From assembly GCA_030268105.1 (NCBI GenBank), contig BSDZ01000019.1, forward strand, positions 2,272,001 to 2,336,000: a stretch of DNA of 64,000 nt, in the 5' to 3' direction. The notes beneath the pieces are model-generated. The model ran no database searches, was not told where the DNA came from, and saw only the letters and a program-made list of their open reading frames with translations. Position 1 is the stretch's first letter. Every line of letters starts with the position of its first letter. The translations under genes and the position numbers were made by a program. Origin of the DNA: Volvox africanus (Eukaryota > Chlorophyta > Chlorophyceae > Chlamydomonadales > Volvocaceae). Of the stretch, positions 1-13,800 are shown in pieces.

Positions 1-718
1 GGGAGGGCGACGTTTCCACGAGCTCGGGGAGGCTGATGGGCAGACGCTGGGGTGCCGGGTTTGGGTTTGGGGGGGGTGGAGAGTTGGGTTGGGGTCAACG
101 GGATCAAGAGTTGGGTGAACTGGCTCGGGTGGGGCGGGCAGGATTGGGTGTTGGAGGAGGGGGTATAATGCAGCGGAACGACGACGGCTCAGCAGGGGCT
201 TAACAATCGACCAACTTCCAGAGCGGGCAACTGGCAGATGCCGTAGTTGGCAGGGGCTCGATGAACGATAGGTTGGCAGCTCCAGGAACGCAGGAGGCGG
301 AGGACCTCACACCTGGCGGTGGCGGTAAGACCGGTACATTTACACGCTCACGCCAGCAACTCGAGTGGTGGGAATCTGTTCCTGGCAAAGCTCCCCGCAC
401 ATCGTAGGCCGCCGTTGAAGTCAATGACAGACACGCACCCGCACACCCGCACCCGCACACCCGCACCCGCTAACCTCCAGAATAGGGTCTGCCGCAGCTG
501 CGCTGTCAGACGCCGTCTCCGCCAAAAGTGTGCTGTTGTACAGGTACAGGCCGCCGTCCACCCCGGACAACATGTGCAGTCCCCGGGGCATAGCCTCGCC
601 CTGGCTGACTCGCACTAACGGGTTGCCCGTGTTGTATTCCCACAAAACCTCCCCGCTTTCGGACCGCACCGCAACCACATCGCCTCCCAACAGGGCCACC
701 AGCAGCAGGGAGTCAAGG
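1..718 (-). CDS. IRE1: IRE1-type ER stress sensor, N-terminal luminal exons (partial)
   Basis: IRE1 is an ER transmembrane kinase/RNase. Its luminal beta-propeller-like domain senses unfolded proteins. Two exons are visible: 718-475 and 46-1, the latter cut by the window edge. Exon 718-475 follows an acceptor cccag and ends at donor GAG|gttagc. It reads LLLVALLGGDVVAV, then SGEVLWEYNTGNPL, then GVDGGLYLYN, matching the luminal order 'hydrophobic strand, DG..AV, TG...W, DG.LY'. Exon 46-1 follows an acceptor cccag and reads RLPISLPELVETSP, the counterpart of the conserved PELV-(Q/S)-(A/S)-(S/T)P step of animal and plant IRE1. Phase is 0 at the junction. The first exon (signal peptide) is upstream, beyond 718, and I could not fix it. 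The kinase and RNase domains lie outside the window, so their presence is inferred. Confidence 0.72.
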
Positions 719-3700
719 CTGGGACAGGGCGGGGCGGGGCAGGAGAAAGCGGTGGGCACGGAAGATGGCGGAACATGGATGCATTTGGAGGCTGCCGAAC
801 TGCAAGCTGTATTGCATTTCGATAATATAAATCGTAGGCCTTGGAGTTCATAAAAATAATTCAGGGCACCAATCAGCATGTATCCGAGAAGGAAGGGTTA
901 GGTAACAGAGGAGGTACGGAAAGGGGGACGGATTGGGCCTGAAGTGCAGCTACATTTCTTTCGTTGAGGTTAAGGCAAAGGCCCCCACTCAGACTATGCA
1001 TGTCATCACACTACCCAACGTACCTGTGAGGAGGCCCGGGCCGGTACTCAGCGATGGACCTGCTCTTTGATGTCAAGTTAGCATTTCCAACGCGTGTATG
1101 ATACAATAAGCAAAACATGATCAATAATATGAAAAAAATATCTCGACCTTCTGACCAACGCCGTCTTATTTCCCCGACGACCCGTTGATGCATGGTTGTT
1201 CCGCAAGACAAGACCTAGAAAGGGTCAATTTAACACGCCTTGGCGTAGTTTCAAAAATTAACTGGGAATGTGTGATGCGTGAGCTGACTAAATCCCGTCG
1301 GTAGACGTCAATTGTCTTGAACATTGGATAGGAGCTGGGCATATAACCTCTCTGGATAGGTAAATGCAATCATCACCATCATTCTTGCGCTACATGTAGT
1401 ACATGATAAGTTTTGTTGTCATGCTTGAGGAGTCCATCCATGCAGCAAGGCTTGCCCATAACCGAAGCAGCTCGTCGTACTTCGTATCCTGAGCATCCGA
1501 AAGGTTTCTTACGCAAGGGAATAGTTCAGAAAACTTCAGAAAATACATGTTATTCATGTGATGAGTTATTGCAAGGTCAAGCGTTCTGGCAATGCTAAAC
1601 TGTGTATCTATCGTACGGGGGTGACAATCGAGAAGGCTCTTGGGCATTAACAGCATAGAATTTGATTAACAGGTTTGCGGCAGCAAAGATCCAAGTACTT
1701 TTGGCCCGATCCGATAGGCATGGGAAGTGGTTTGTGTGAGACAGCGGGTTAGAATGCGAACGTGCGCTTTATTTACGTTTCCCAGTTCAAAGCGCAGAAT
1801 GTGTTCCAAGTTATTTTCTCTAGGACCAGTGTCACACAATCCCTTGCAACATAATACGTCTAGACGTCTGACCCACACAGGCCCATACCCTATACCGTTC
1901 TAATGCACACTTCAAATCTCGGCAGAGCATGCTGCTATCCTTACCTTACAGTAAGGCCAGACTTAAGCAACGACTATTTCATCCGGCGTTTCAAGTCAAT
2001 TGATCTCCTAATAGTCATATTGCACCGGGTTACATCATGGTACATACAGATTTTAGGGTGGGAGTGTGGTCGGGGCTGCGTGCGGGCTGTTCACGCACTA
2101 AAATATGGGCCAGCCATAATTGCTGACACGGGAAATTGGTATGCTGGGGAAGCCCCTGACTTGCGTTCGTTTCCACCTCTTCTGTATAGCACAGGCATAT
2201 GCAGTGCAAGCTAAGGGTTCCGGTAGGGGTTGCCAGGCGCCCTGCACCTGCATCGCCAATCACCTGTCTAGGGGTCTTTCGTTGTCCAGGTCTGCCCAAC
2301 CTCCATACGCCCCGCCTCCCCCGTACGTGTATACTTCATCTCAACGAAGTGGTATCATTTTATGTCAGGCTGCAGACGCTCGCTTCACAGCCACCCTCAT
2401 TCCTACAAGAAGCATAGCCTGTGAATACTGGATGCATGGGTCCCCTGGCACGTTCTCGGGGGATAATCAATGATGGCCCTCACACCAGCGAAGAGGTCTC
2501 GACACCAGGATGGGGATGAGGTAGAGGACGAGGTGGGTCGATGAGTCCACACATCCATCCGCTATGAGACGCAAGGTTTAGGAGTTAAGTCCCCGAAAAT
2601 ATTCAACTACTCCAGATTCAGTGTGGAAATGCGCAGGGATGCGCTGATACCGCGGATGGAACTTCTTCACTTGCCGAAAGGCGTGTGTTAACCGAAGAAG
2701 CTGTCGAATAAAGAGCTCAGTATGACGCAAACATATGCGATTCTACAGCGTTTTGTTGCAGTATAGCTGAGTACTAAGAAATCCGATTTCTGGATTATCA
2801 GTGCGTTCACCAGCTGCCAATAAAGCTGGTAAGTCTCCGTCCATCCCACAGCAAAGTCAACTTCTCAGGGCTCCGCTGGCACTCCTATTACGGTGAGTAA
2901 ATGAATGACTCTCCATCGTTGCTTATGTCCTTCCGAGCCTTGACTGGCTCGGTGCGTCCCGTCTAAGTGTGAATTGGTGCCGGGTAGACTTATTGGGCTG
3001 CTGTCCGTGGTGAGCCATGCTGAGGCCAAGGCTACTTATGTATCTGTATTGTAGGTTGCTGATTTCCAGACGCTTCACAGCCAACAAAGCCATCGGCCAA
3101 ACCTTTGGAGTGCTTCAAGTAATCCATCGTTGGGGCAAGTAAGCAATTGAAGGGCGGCTCGCTCTTTAGATTAAACTTTATTGGGGGGGTGTTGGAATGT
3201 GAGCAACACTCATATACGAAAGAATGTCAGAGCAAGTAATACGGCCCAGGAGGGGCCGGGCGCTTTGCTGACTTCAACAGTTGCTGGTGTTCACAGACCC
3301 AGGGGCAGGATTTCGTTCTTGTTTGTTAAGGTTGTTCTTCTTTAGGTCGCAGCCCCCGTTGCACTGGGATATACGTTTTCTACATGCCTAATGCTATGGG
3401 TTCAAGTGGGAAATACTTGAACCGAATCTTTGTCGCTGCCTGCTATGAAAGCTCACACTGCGCGTCGTCGCTGAAAACGTGGCATTGCCCAAAGCGGCAT
3501 ATGATGAACATATGTTTTTATATTCCTTTTGAGGTCGTTGAATTCTGGTGCTTAAAAGCCTACAAAGCCAAGGGACCTGGGCTCCTTTTTTTGCAAATCG
3601 AGCAATCTTTAGGTACATGAATGAAGCCAGACAATCATGCTGGTGATGTATAGCTCGGTTATATATGGATTTGCGGTTCTTGTGATGCGGCTGGAGGTCG

Positions 3701-4335
3701 GGATGCGCGTGCACGTACGGTGGGCAAGTACGCCCCAGCAGACCGGAGCGGCATCCCTGCGCTTCCTTAGCTTCTCCAAATCATAGTTACCCACGCCTTG
3801 CATCATACTGCACTGGCGTCTTGCTTCTGCTGCTAACGGGCAAAGGATGTGTACACGCACCCTAGTATACACACGCGCTTGACATATGGTATATATGGAT
3901 AGCCTGGGGGGGAAGGCCCACGCAGGTAGCTAGAGTAGCAGGCTCAGATGGGTCGGTCCCATCTGGGTCCCATACATTTGCCCCGCCGTCTACATGTGTT
4001 TCCTTACGCCGTAGTGTCTATGTTGAGCTCGCATCGTGCTAGCGGGAAGATGTTGGGCTCATTCACGTGGTTAACAGTATTTCGAGAAAATAGATTATGT
4101 ATGAGCGATGGTTGTGTTACGTAATTGCTGGTTTTGTTGGTGAAGTCGGTATGGATACGCAGCAAGGTATTTTCTTGGATGTTGGTCCGTTCACTTGCAA
4201 CCTTGCTTCTCCCTCTCGCCTGCCTCAGTACGTAGCTCCTCACATCAAATAGTCGAAGTAGTCGTAATATAATTTATGTATAGCAACTCGCTATTCACGG
4301 CTATTCACACTTGTTCCCATTCCTCAGTCCTCAGG
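719..4335. other. intergenic or intronic stretch, no supported gene
   Basis: Six-frame reading shows only short open frames without the third-position C/G bias seen in the real exons, and no recognisable domain. The first exon and promoter of the IRE1-type gene must lie somewhere in the right-hand side of this stretch. A minus-strand frame around 1390-1656 has a helical, leucine-rich look but no splice support and no family match. Nothing else is supportable. Confidence 0.4.
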
Positions 4336-5510
4336 ATGTGTCAACAGAGGTTCATCGCTGCTGCACAGAAGTCAGCAGAGCAGGAGGCGGATGTGCTCAT
4401 GACTGCTGATGAGGAGAAGCTCCGGCAGCAGGTAGCGGCATTACAGCAACAGCTGCGGGTATGACAGAGGAGGCGGCCACCAGCCATGCCGTTGCGGCTC
4501 GGGCCCAGGCGAACGTGCGGGAGTTGGATTGCCGCATGGCCAAGAACGAGGAGAAGGTCAAGGCTCTCAGAGACCTTGTTTACTATTACAAGGACTGGCG
4601 GGCAGTCCACAATGAGAAGGCCAAGTGGCAGGTTAGCAAGGTCATGGTCGTCGGTCACCTCGCCTGCTGTGGGTTGCATGCTGGCTCACATGCGTATACG
4701 TGCTCTACACTGTTCTGAGTGCACGTGCATGCATGGTGTACAAAGTTGTACAAAGTTATGCGAGGGCATACTTCATGTAGTCTCTGTTTGGTGTGCACAT
4801 TCGTCAAGTGTATATGGTGCCATGTGATTAGGTAACATGTATCTGATCACATATAGATGGCACAATTGTTTTTTGTCTGCGCCCTGTGGACGTTGAAGTG
4901 TGTCAACTGGGATCCATGCCCTGGCTGCAGGAGTATGCGTTGGCAAGGAAGAAATGTGAACTGGAGGATGAGGTGGAGTACTTATGCAAAGAGACGGAGT
5001 GATGGCAAGAGGTACCTGGAGCGGCAGCTGGCTGAGATGCAGATGCAGGACCACGCAAGCTCGGGTGCAAGTTTGAGGCTGGCAACACCGGTGGTGTCAG
5101 AGATGGCGTCACAGAAGGGGTCGTTGGTTATAACGCGAGCGGTGTCAGAAGTGGTGCCTCTGGTAATGTCGTCATTGGTATCAACGTCATTGGTATCAAC
5201 GCCAGCGGTTATGGAGATTGCGCCGGTCGTGGGTTCGGGGGTGTTGGAGACGGCAGTGTCGGGGGTGTCAACGCCAGCGGTTATGGAGATTGCGCCGGTC
5301 GTGGGTTCGGGGGTGGTGGAGACGGCAGTGTCTGAAGCAGCAATAGGCTATCCACGAGAGGAGATGCAGTGTCTGCGTGCCTGCAGGATGTCCCTGATGC
5401 GACAGTTGGATATCCTGCAGGAGAGCCTCACCTCTGGGCTCTGGTTGCACCCTTGGTTGCACCCTTGGTTGCAGCTGCAGCAGCAGCAGTGGCTGCTGCA
5501 GCAGACGTAG
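4336..5510 (+). pseudogene. decayed coiled-coil gene fragment with frame breaks
   Basis: The protein family is not recognised. Three pieces join into one Lys/Glu/Gln-rich coiled coil. Piece 1 (about 4336-4460) has QKSAEQEADVL and EEKLRQQVAALQQQLR. Piece 2 (4461-4631) has VRELDCRMAKNEEKVKALRD and ends at donor CAG|gttagc. Piece 3 starts after acceptor ctgcag at 4931 (phase 0) and has ARKKCELEDEVEYLCKETE. Between pieces 1 and 2 the frame changes around 4458, and piece 3 hits TGA at 5000-5002, after which the coiled coil resumes one base out of register (RYLERQLAEMQMQ). The tail to 5510 is Val/Ser/Pro-rich, contains a 72-base tandem duplication and ends in a Gln-rich segment. No start exon is visible. 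Two frame breaks plus the missing 5' end favour a pseudogene. Sequencing indels are the alternative. Confidence 0.45.
5196..5334 (+). repeat. 72-base tandem duplication in the coiled-coil fragment
   Basis: Two copies (5196-5267 and 5268-5334) start with tcaacgccagcggttatgg and repeat almost exactly. The unit is a multiple of three and encodes a repeated segment beginning VSTPAVMEIAPVVGSGV. Confidence 0.85.
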
Positions 5511-5806
5511 AGTGATGAGGCATCTGAGATTGGATCCCCGCCTGAATCCCTTTGTGCGTACAGGTGACGCAGGCTTGGTGGCTTTGTCGTAGTGCCGTGC
5601 AGGGACTGGATATGTATGCCGTAGTGGGGGCTGGTGAGTACCTTGCCTGCCTGCGCTGATTGCAGGATTGGAACAACTTGCTGGAGGAGAACCTGGGTGG
5701 GGTGTGGGAGGGATGGCTCCTCAGAGTGTGCAGCAGCAGGCTGCACAGGCGGGCATGCCTGGCTGATGCGCACTAGTGGCTGTGCAACTAAAGCATGTTT
5801 GGGGTT

Positions 5807-5950
5807 TGGGGTATTGTAGTATCCTGGGGTATGTACGGGCAGTGTCAAAGATTGAGCCGTCGACGGTCATCTTCCGATCGGGCCTTTGTAGGCCGACACA
5901 ACAGAGATACAACAGGTATCTGGAGGGGAAGGGTCTCCCACTCACCAGCA
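5807..5950. repeat. dispersed repeat, copy 1
   Basis: The core at 5870-5914 (cttccgatcgggcctttg, then ccgacacaacagagatacaa) is clearly related to 52955-53001 inside metalloproteinase A. The left part (gtagtatcctggggtatg) resembles 52302-52336. It is probably a fragment of a non-autonomous transposable element. I see no terminal repeats. Confidence 0.55.
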
Positions 5951-7832
5951 GGCAGGCCCTATGATCAGGAATGTTGCTAACTTGTGACTCTGAGGGAGGA
6001 GATAGGTGGAGGTTTGTCACAGGTGGTGATAAATACTAATAATTTAGACACGGACGGAGGCTCTGCGTAGGTTTGAAATGAAAGCAGGTTACATGCAAGA
6101 CACGAGGAACAGAAACAGAAGCGAGAGATCTTCATTGGCCGATGATGATGATGATGATGTGGCAGCGCAGTGCCGTAAATGGCACACACATGAATGGCTT
6201 GCTGTGCAGCAACCGCTTAAGTTCTGATAGCTTATTGGTTTATAGGAATATAGGTTTATATATAAATGGGAGACACCAACTGCATCTTCAGCATTGGTAG
6301 TTTGATTGCTAATCCGCTTATGGTGGACCTCTGCCAGGGCTCTTTGTATGCCACCTCTGTATTGGGGGCAGGTCGGGTGAGACTTCAGGCAGGTGAACTG
6401 CGTACTGCAGATGCGATTTTTGTGTGACTGGGGTTTTGTAGATGGGCCATCATGACAGGGCAATTACACCCCTACCCTGCTTTTAGCGCTTCATTTGTTT
6501 TTCTTGATTCAGCAAACTCACATACAGCAGGGTACATATTTTGCGAACGTTTGCGTGTCTTTTGTTTCCGTAAACTTCTTTCCTCAGCTTCGTTTAACGT
6601 TTAATTTCTCGGCTATGTGCGTGCTTTTATATACGTTGTTGGCAAGGTGGGTCCTACAAGGGGCTGAGGGATGATGGGAAAGGATTGCGGACTCGAAAAG
6701 TGCTGCGGACTAATGTCGAATTTGAATGACAATTTTTTGGTGAGCCGCAATTCAGCATTATGCCGCAGCTGCAGCACAGTGATTCTCCCATAGCGCATCA
6801 GCAACCAAAGGCTGGATTTTGGATTTTTATTCGCTTATTATCCCTAGCTAGCTAGAAGGACCCAGTTGACCGTAGCCTACTGGGAAAATACTGGTAATAA
6901 TGATAAGTCTTGTTCAATAACGGCGGACCTTGTTTCTTCAATGAAGACGGTTGTGAAGCGAGGAGAAAGGGAGAGACTGGTTGTGACAATGCCTGTGGGT
7001 GAGAATCAACGAGGCGTGAAAGAGAGCCACATGTAAAGATGATCGCGACATGAAGTACACTGGAGCTAGGTAAAGAATCCTGTTATGACTAATTCTTAAT
7101 TTGTACTGAGTGCCCTCATCGCAGGCGCGCGCCTCCACGTTTGGTGATCAATGTGTGACTAAGCTATAATGTTAGGTAGCACCTGAGAACGATGCAATGC
7201 TTTTGCAATTATTACTTCATCTGGGAGGCCTAAACTGTTTGCGAGATTCAGCAAGCTTCCCGGTGACTGAACTCTACTTGACTCAGTGTGCGCCCAACTG
7301 TCATTACGAACGATTGTGGATTTGCTTACCAAGCAAGTGACGTTATGGAGGCATGCACTAGGCAGTCAAATTACAAAAGGATATTTCTGAATAGTTAACA
7401 CAATTTGTTGAATCAACGGTGCTGTGAATGCCGACTTGCTTTTTGTTGCCTTCATGTTATCGAAGTGGTGACACTCTCTGAATTAGCGATGCTCTCTTGC
7501 ATTTCTATATGATACTAATTATTAGCAATGTATTAGTGTTCAGGAAGCGTGCAGTTTAATAAATCTGGCGCGACGGTTCTACAGCATGCCTCCTGTGCTC
7601 GATGACGGCCTTCCACCTCACCTGCACCGCACTGTACAAGCAACTTTAAACGGAAAACGAGATGTATTTAAGGCAAGCTACATGTATGCGTAAGCGTGTC
7701 GCTCCGGCTCGTGAACTCTACCTGGTACTGTGACCGCGTTGCGTGTGTTTGATAAAGGATATAAGTATGGGTTGATGGGATATATTCATAATACCTGGCC
7801 AATGCTGGGCTTTCCCTCTGTTCCTCACGCAG
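5951..7832. other. spacer upstream of the LRR gene
   Basis: There is no open frame with coding bias. It has a short ATG/GAT trinucleotide run at 6143-6158 and generally lower GC than the flanking exons. The missing first exon and promoter of the LRR gene should lie here or further left, because the 7833 exon begins at a splice acceptor and has no in-frame ATG. Confidence 0.4.
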
Positions 7833-10800
7833 CCCCCACCTCGGAAGCAGGCCCCCTCCCTCTCCATTCCGTTGACCCCGGCTGATCTCGACCTCGAGTC
7901 AGGACCTCTGCCTGCCAGCGGCGCTAGCAGTCTCTACGGTGAAGGCAGCCGCTCTGGACCCCTGGGGGATGCCTCATCCGCCTGGAATAGCCTCACACAC
8001 AAGGCAGCTTCGGTCCGTGGGGGCCGCGCTCCTTCCCTAGAGCAGCTGGTGGACTCACCGCCCTCCGGTCCCAACATCCTCAGCGCTGCCCGATTGGTCG
8101 GCAGCGCCTGGGTGCGGCAGCAGGAGCGCGAATGGTACCGTGGACAGTTGGCTAAGCGCGGAGGTGTGTGGGTATGGAGGGGTAGAGTGATCGGGTTGGG
8201 TTGCCTGGACGAATGACTTGGCGATTGGGTACCCGGTCTAGCGGAGTGAGACAGAAACTCGGTAGGGTTGATTGGGGTCTGAATCCCGGGGAGTTATATA
8301 GGCCCAAAACATTGGTTGAACACCGATATCAGCGGGCTGGGAGGAAGGGGTCTGGGCATGCGGTACAGGGCTCCGTGGGCTGCGGCTGGGGAACGGGGCC
8401 CGGGTAATGTAATGTGATGTAGGCAGTTTCTTATCAGGAATGCACCAGGTATGCAACCAAATAGCGCCCTACCTTGTCAACAGCAACAGCGGTGGGGGCC
8501 CCGCCGAGACCACTTACCAGCTCCAGAAAACTGGGAACCTGCGGTGGGCGCCATCCGGCAGCTGACTTCCGGCACCCCGGCCCTCTGTCTTGGCACATGG
8601 AACTGCCTCGCGCCCGGTGGAGAGGAGCAGCGAGAGAGCATCCAGTGCTGATGCGATTCCGCTCCTCGGGGTTCGCCGGAGAGCTAGCCAATATGTCGTT
8701 ATCAGGCTCTTGTCGTACGTACGTACATACGTACGTGGTATGTTCGTGCGAAGTCAGACGTAGCCACTTAATCCTCGCACGGGGAGTAGTATTAATGCCG
8801 TGTCCTACTTCCTACATGCATAACCTCAGCGGCCACACGCCGCCGGGCAAGGGGAAAGGGGAAAGAGGAAAAAAGAGTTAAAAACCCTGCTCGGCCTCAC
8901 TCATTACCTGGTCGCCTCGTCGTTGGTTGCAGAGCGGGTAAATGCGGAGGCGGAGCGGCTATTTCTGACGACCATAGGGCCCCTGGGGATGAGCATGAAC
9001 ATCTGGCGCAAGAAGGAACACCAGGTGGAGGGAGTAGCGCTGCGCAATGTGATGAGAGAGGAGGCGTTGGAGCTGCACAGGTGGAGAGGAAGGGAGTTGG
9101 GAAAGATGGTGCATGTGTGTGCGTTTGCTTGTGTATGTACGGGGGTTCGGGAATGGGACTATGACTGACACATATCTTCAACACACATAACCCACACACC
9201 ATTTATATAACCCACCAAAATCTCTTATTCGTTTTGCGATCTTCATTTGGGAGAGGGACAAGGCATAAGGAGGCCGTTGCTCCCTTCGTCCATCCGCCCT
9301 CCACCGCCTCCTCCCGCCCCTCACCCCACCTGCTTCCCATTCAATCCCCACCCGGCCACATGGCGCAGCTTCACGCACCCGCCCCTCACCCCCCCTCCGC
9401 TTCCCAGGCTGCGTCTGGAGGAGTGGAACCCCAGGCTGACGTCACAGAGCGCCACCGCCGCAGTGCAGGCCGCTGTGGCCACCACGCGGGAGAACAGTAC
9501 CGCCTCCAGCGCCGCCACAAGTACAGCCGCCGCCGCCAGCGTACATGGGGATCCGGAGGACACCCGCTCCTCGACAGCCCCCGGAGGGAGGCCCGCGGGG
9601 AGGCGACGCTGCATGTCCGCTCTGCCCCATCGCTACATGGAGGTGTGTGTGTGTACGTGTATGTGTATGTGTGTGTGTGTGTGTGTGTATGTATGTGCGG
9701 CACCCGCAAAGCTTCCGGATAGCCCTCTGGAGCAAGTCTACACCTCGCCCTCCGCGAAGGAAGATTGGCAGTCTGTCGCATCCCTGCTTGTTTTGTTCGC
9801 GGCTTTCGCTTCTCCCACTCCCACTCCCACTCCCTGATGCCGTTGCATTTCTTTGTATTTGCATCAGCGGCGCACCGCACCAGGTGTCAAGGCTGGTTTC
9901 GGATCTGGAATCCTTGGCTGCTCTGTTTCGCTGTTGGCAGGGTGTCGTCGAGATGGGGAAATGAAGTAAAGCACTAACCCCGTCGATGACGCTTTCCATT
10001 ATGATAGCTGCGCATTTGGGTGATATAGTTGTGGTGATGGCCATGATTGCTGTTACCGTGCCGCGCGAACAGACCGACATGGACCGCACTCGCATCCGCA
10101 AGGCCCTCGACAAGCTGGCGGCTAAACACGCGGCGCCGCCGACATCGGGGACAGAGACGACGGCACCAGCACCGGATACCGCCGCTAGCCCCGGGCAGGG
10201 GATGCCTCGCGGTCGGCGGGCGGGACCCGAGCAGGTCACAGGGGGGTCCGGGGGCGAGGGCGGGGTCGGGGGGAACGACACTGCTGCTCCCACTTCCCCA
10301 CTGCAGCTTCTGCGGAGCTTGCGGGCCCGTCGCGAGGCCCGGTGGCTGAGTGAGACCCCCGCAATGGCCGCCCGGGTGTCCGCCTTCATGGAGGTGGAGA
10401 GCCCAGCATCACCCCGGGTTGCTGCGGGGGCAACGGCAGGTGTGTATATGTGTATGTATGTGTATGTGTAGGAATGCTGGTTGGGCAGGAGGAATTATTG
10501 GAGTAGGTGGGAGATCCATCGCGGCTGATCTGCGGCAGTGACGAAAAAGGGCGGGGACCGCTCGGGGCGGATCATCCGCTTGCTGTCGCAAGCGGATGAC
10601 GTTCATCACCGGACTCGTGGCGGCCCATCCCATTACACAATGACCCACCAAACACGTGTGTTTTCGACTGCGAGTCCCCCTCTCTCCGTCCCCAACAGCA
10701 AGTTACCACTCTCCCCCACCTCCTCGTCCCACTCGATGGATAACCCCCACAGGCCATCGAGCCTCCGCCGCCCCCCGCGTCCCCCTCCGTGCTGCCGGCC

Positions 10801-13800
10801 CCCCCCGGACCCCACACGAGGGAGCCGCCACGCTCACCAGCCTCACACTGCGTCCCGCATCTGGACATGGCACGGGAGCAGGCATGGGTACCGGCACGGG
10901 TACAGGTACGGGCAGTGGAGCTCCAGGGGACGGCGGCGTCAGCTTCAGTCGCGCGGCGTCCTTGAGCCAGTTGCAGGGGTCGTCTCCTTTGGGGTCCCCT
11001 CAGCGACAGCAGCAGACGTTGCGGCAGCAGGAGGAGCTGGAGCTGGCGCAGTTGCCGCCAGACAAGGTGGATGGGCGGGAAGGAAAACTCCGGGACAAAG
11101 GGGTTCATGTGACCCCATCTGGCTTTCGGCGGTTTCAGAGATCGTGCGGGTTTTACCTCGTTCCCCCCCCATTCCCCCCCCTCCCTGCAGTATGAACCAT
11201 ATGACTGCCCTTCCTATAGCCCTTAATCGCTGTTTTCTGGTGCGTGCCTTGCCCGCGTATACATGGTAGTGCGAACAAGTGATGGATTGACGGATTCCCT
11301 CCCCACCCGCACATTCCCGCCCACCCCGCTCTCAGGCCACACTGGCAGTCAAGTTGGTGGATCTGTACGAGGACTCCTGTCGTAAGTACCGGCTTCACGC
11401 GGAGCCGTCCATGTGCTCGGCCTTGAGGAGAAGCTGCGCGGCCGTGCCGGTGGGTGGAGGGGAGCAGGTTCTGGGGGAGTGCTAGAGTACTAGCGCAGGC
11501 GGGAAAGTACAAGCAACGAGTACATGGAGTGAGGTTGGTGTATGCGTTATGGTTCCACCACGTGTTACTGTGCGGCTGGTCAACGACGCGGCTGGTTATG
11601 ATTCCCACTTTTCCGTCTCCCCCTGTATGCGGTCGGCTGTACCGGCCCTCCGCTCATTCCTGTGAAAAACTGGTATACCGCGCGGGTTCAACCCGGGTAC
11701 CTATCGAATTCATTTTTGTCGTACCATCGTCTCCTGCACCTTTGCCCCAAGTGGCCGCAACCTCTCACCCAGCCTCCTCCTCCTCGCGCGTCCGGGGATG
11801 CGAAGACACGCCTCACTTTCGACACTCGTTAGGGCCACCAGGGTTTTACCACATCCGTACTATTGATTCCTCCCATGTTACCCCTCCCGCCCCCACCCCA
11901 GGGTGAGCCGCGCTCCCATTCCCTGGAGCTGGTGGCCCTCACCCTGACCAACCGGGAGTCCGCGGCGGCGCTGGCGGAGGTGCTGACGCACTGCACCCAT
12001 GTGACAGGTACAGTATCCGTATGCTGTACAGAAGTAGCCGCGGCAATGTGCTTGGCGAGGAGTGTGACTCCTTTTCCTTTATGTATCTTTGTGCCACCTG
12101 CGCCAAGGCATCATATGTTTTTGCGTCAAGTAATTTAAAGTCGCATTAGGTGTGGGATTTACGGCATTTGGGCTTTGAAGGCTTTCCTATTTGGGCTTTG
12201 AAGGCTTTCCTATGGGGGGCATGGCGGCTTATACAAGCCCTTGTGCCATACACCACGTATCTTCATCTCCTGCCGCCCACCTCTCTTCCCCCTGACCCCC
12301 TGCTGCGAGTCGTAGCTGTGACATTGGATCGTTGTGCGGTGGGGGTGGAGGCGATGGGGGTGATCCTGCCTGCGTTGTGGGTTCTGCCCCTGAAGCGCCT
12401 CACCACCATCAGCATGGAGTTCCCACCCCCCACCTGGCCTTTGCTGCAGGTGAGGGAGGGTGGGGTAGCGAGAGAACTGAGCAGAGGGGGCGATTGAAAA
12501 GGGCGCAATGTACTTGGAGCTGGGGGGAAAAAGGGGAAGGGGAACGGGAACGGGAACGGGAACGGGAAGGGGAACGGGAATGGGAACGGGAACGTCTGCT
12601 ACGTCTGCTACGTCTGCTACATCTGCTGATGCGGTGCCGCACATGACGCCTCCCAACGTATTTCCAGCCAAGATAAGGTTCTGCAGTCTCAGCACCTCTC
12701 AAGCGATTGTGCGTTCCGCTGCAGGTGGCTGCCCCTCTCTGATGCCGACACCTCCTTTTTCCCACATTGAGCACCTCGCCTTCCCCTCCTAACCACTGCT
12801 CCTTGGGTTCGTTCCAAGCCGACGGACTCCCCTTCGTGACTCCCTCTGTCGGGATCCGTTCTTGATTTTTAGGGAGATGGAAGGGTCTGAAAATTAACAT
12901 CTCCTTTGCCCCTCTCTGATGCCTCATGACTCATCGTATGTAATCATTGTGGGCTGCTGGTGGCGCTCCTGCCCCGGTCGCCCGACCGCTACTCCCCTGC
13001 CGGTGTTAACGAGATCCCCTTTCCTCTGCTGCTCTCCTCAGCGCGCGCTGGGTCGCCCTACGGTATGGGGCGCGGAGGCGACCTGGTGGCTCTCTCTGAG
13101 GCACCTGGCGTTGACGGGGAACGGACTGGCGGACCAGGGGCTGTGCGCGCTGGTAGAGGTGAGGAGGAGAGGAAAGAGAGGGAGGGGGAAGAGGAGTGGA
13201 GCGTAGGCGGGGTTTACTGGTGAAGGGCGGGTTGGAGGAGGAAGTATCCATATGGGGTAGGGGTGGTGGCGGAAGGGGTAGATGAGGGCGTCAAAGTCGT
13301 TACTGCGTGCTTAGGGACGCAGGGACGACACCAGGCGGAGCAGGAGGGCTGATGGGTGCGGAGGGCTGATGGGTGCGGTCAGCGCGACTTATTTTATGAT
13401 ATGTAAGGGTATGCACAGGCGGCAGTAGCGGCAGTAGCTGAGCTTCTGACGAGCCATAGAATTTGCAATAAAAGCACGAAATCAGGGACACAACGAAGCC
13501 CCGGGGTCACTGCCAGATGGGACTCTGGTCCCAAACCCTCCCCCCCCACCTGCCCTCGCGCTGCCCTCATCTCCTCCGCCATCGCTCCCAGACCCCTCTC
13601 TGTTCGGTGCGCTTCCTTTAAAAGGTTGCGGTCAGGTGCACCGTTTTGATGCCTATGAGACCGATGCCGCAACTGGTACTGGTGCGGGTACAGCTACGAC
13701 GACCGACCCGGTTATTGCCGGTGGCGTACGTCCTGACCTATAGTCTGTATCTGTTGCTGGATGTCATTCTTCTCTCCCTCCATCTTCCCCAATCCCCCAA

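Noticed and set aside
9442..10389. A 315-codon minus-strand frame
   Set aside because: It lies antisense to well-supported LRR exons with plus-strand codon bias and runs through a GT microsatellite.
11665..11705. A gcgggttcaacccgggta stretch resembling a tRNA T-arm
   Set aside because: No acceptor stem, D-arm or anticodon arm can be folded around it.
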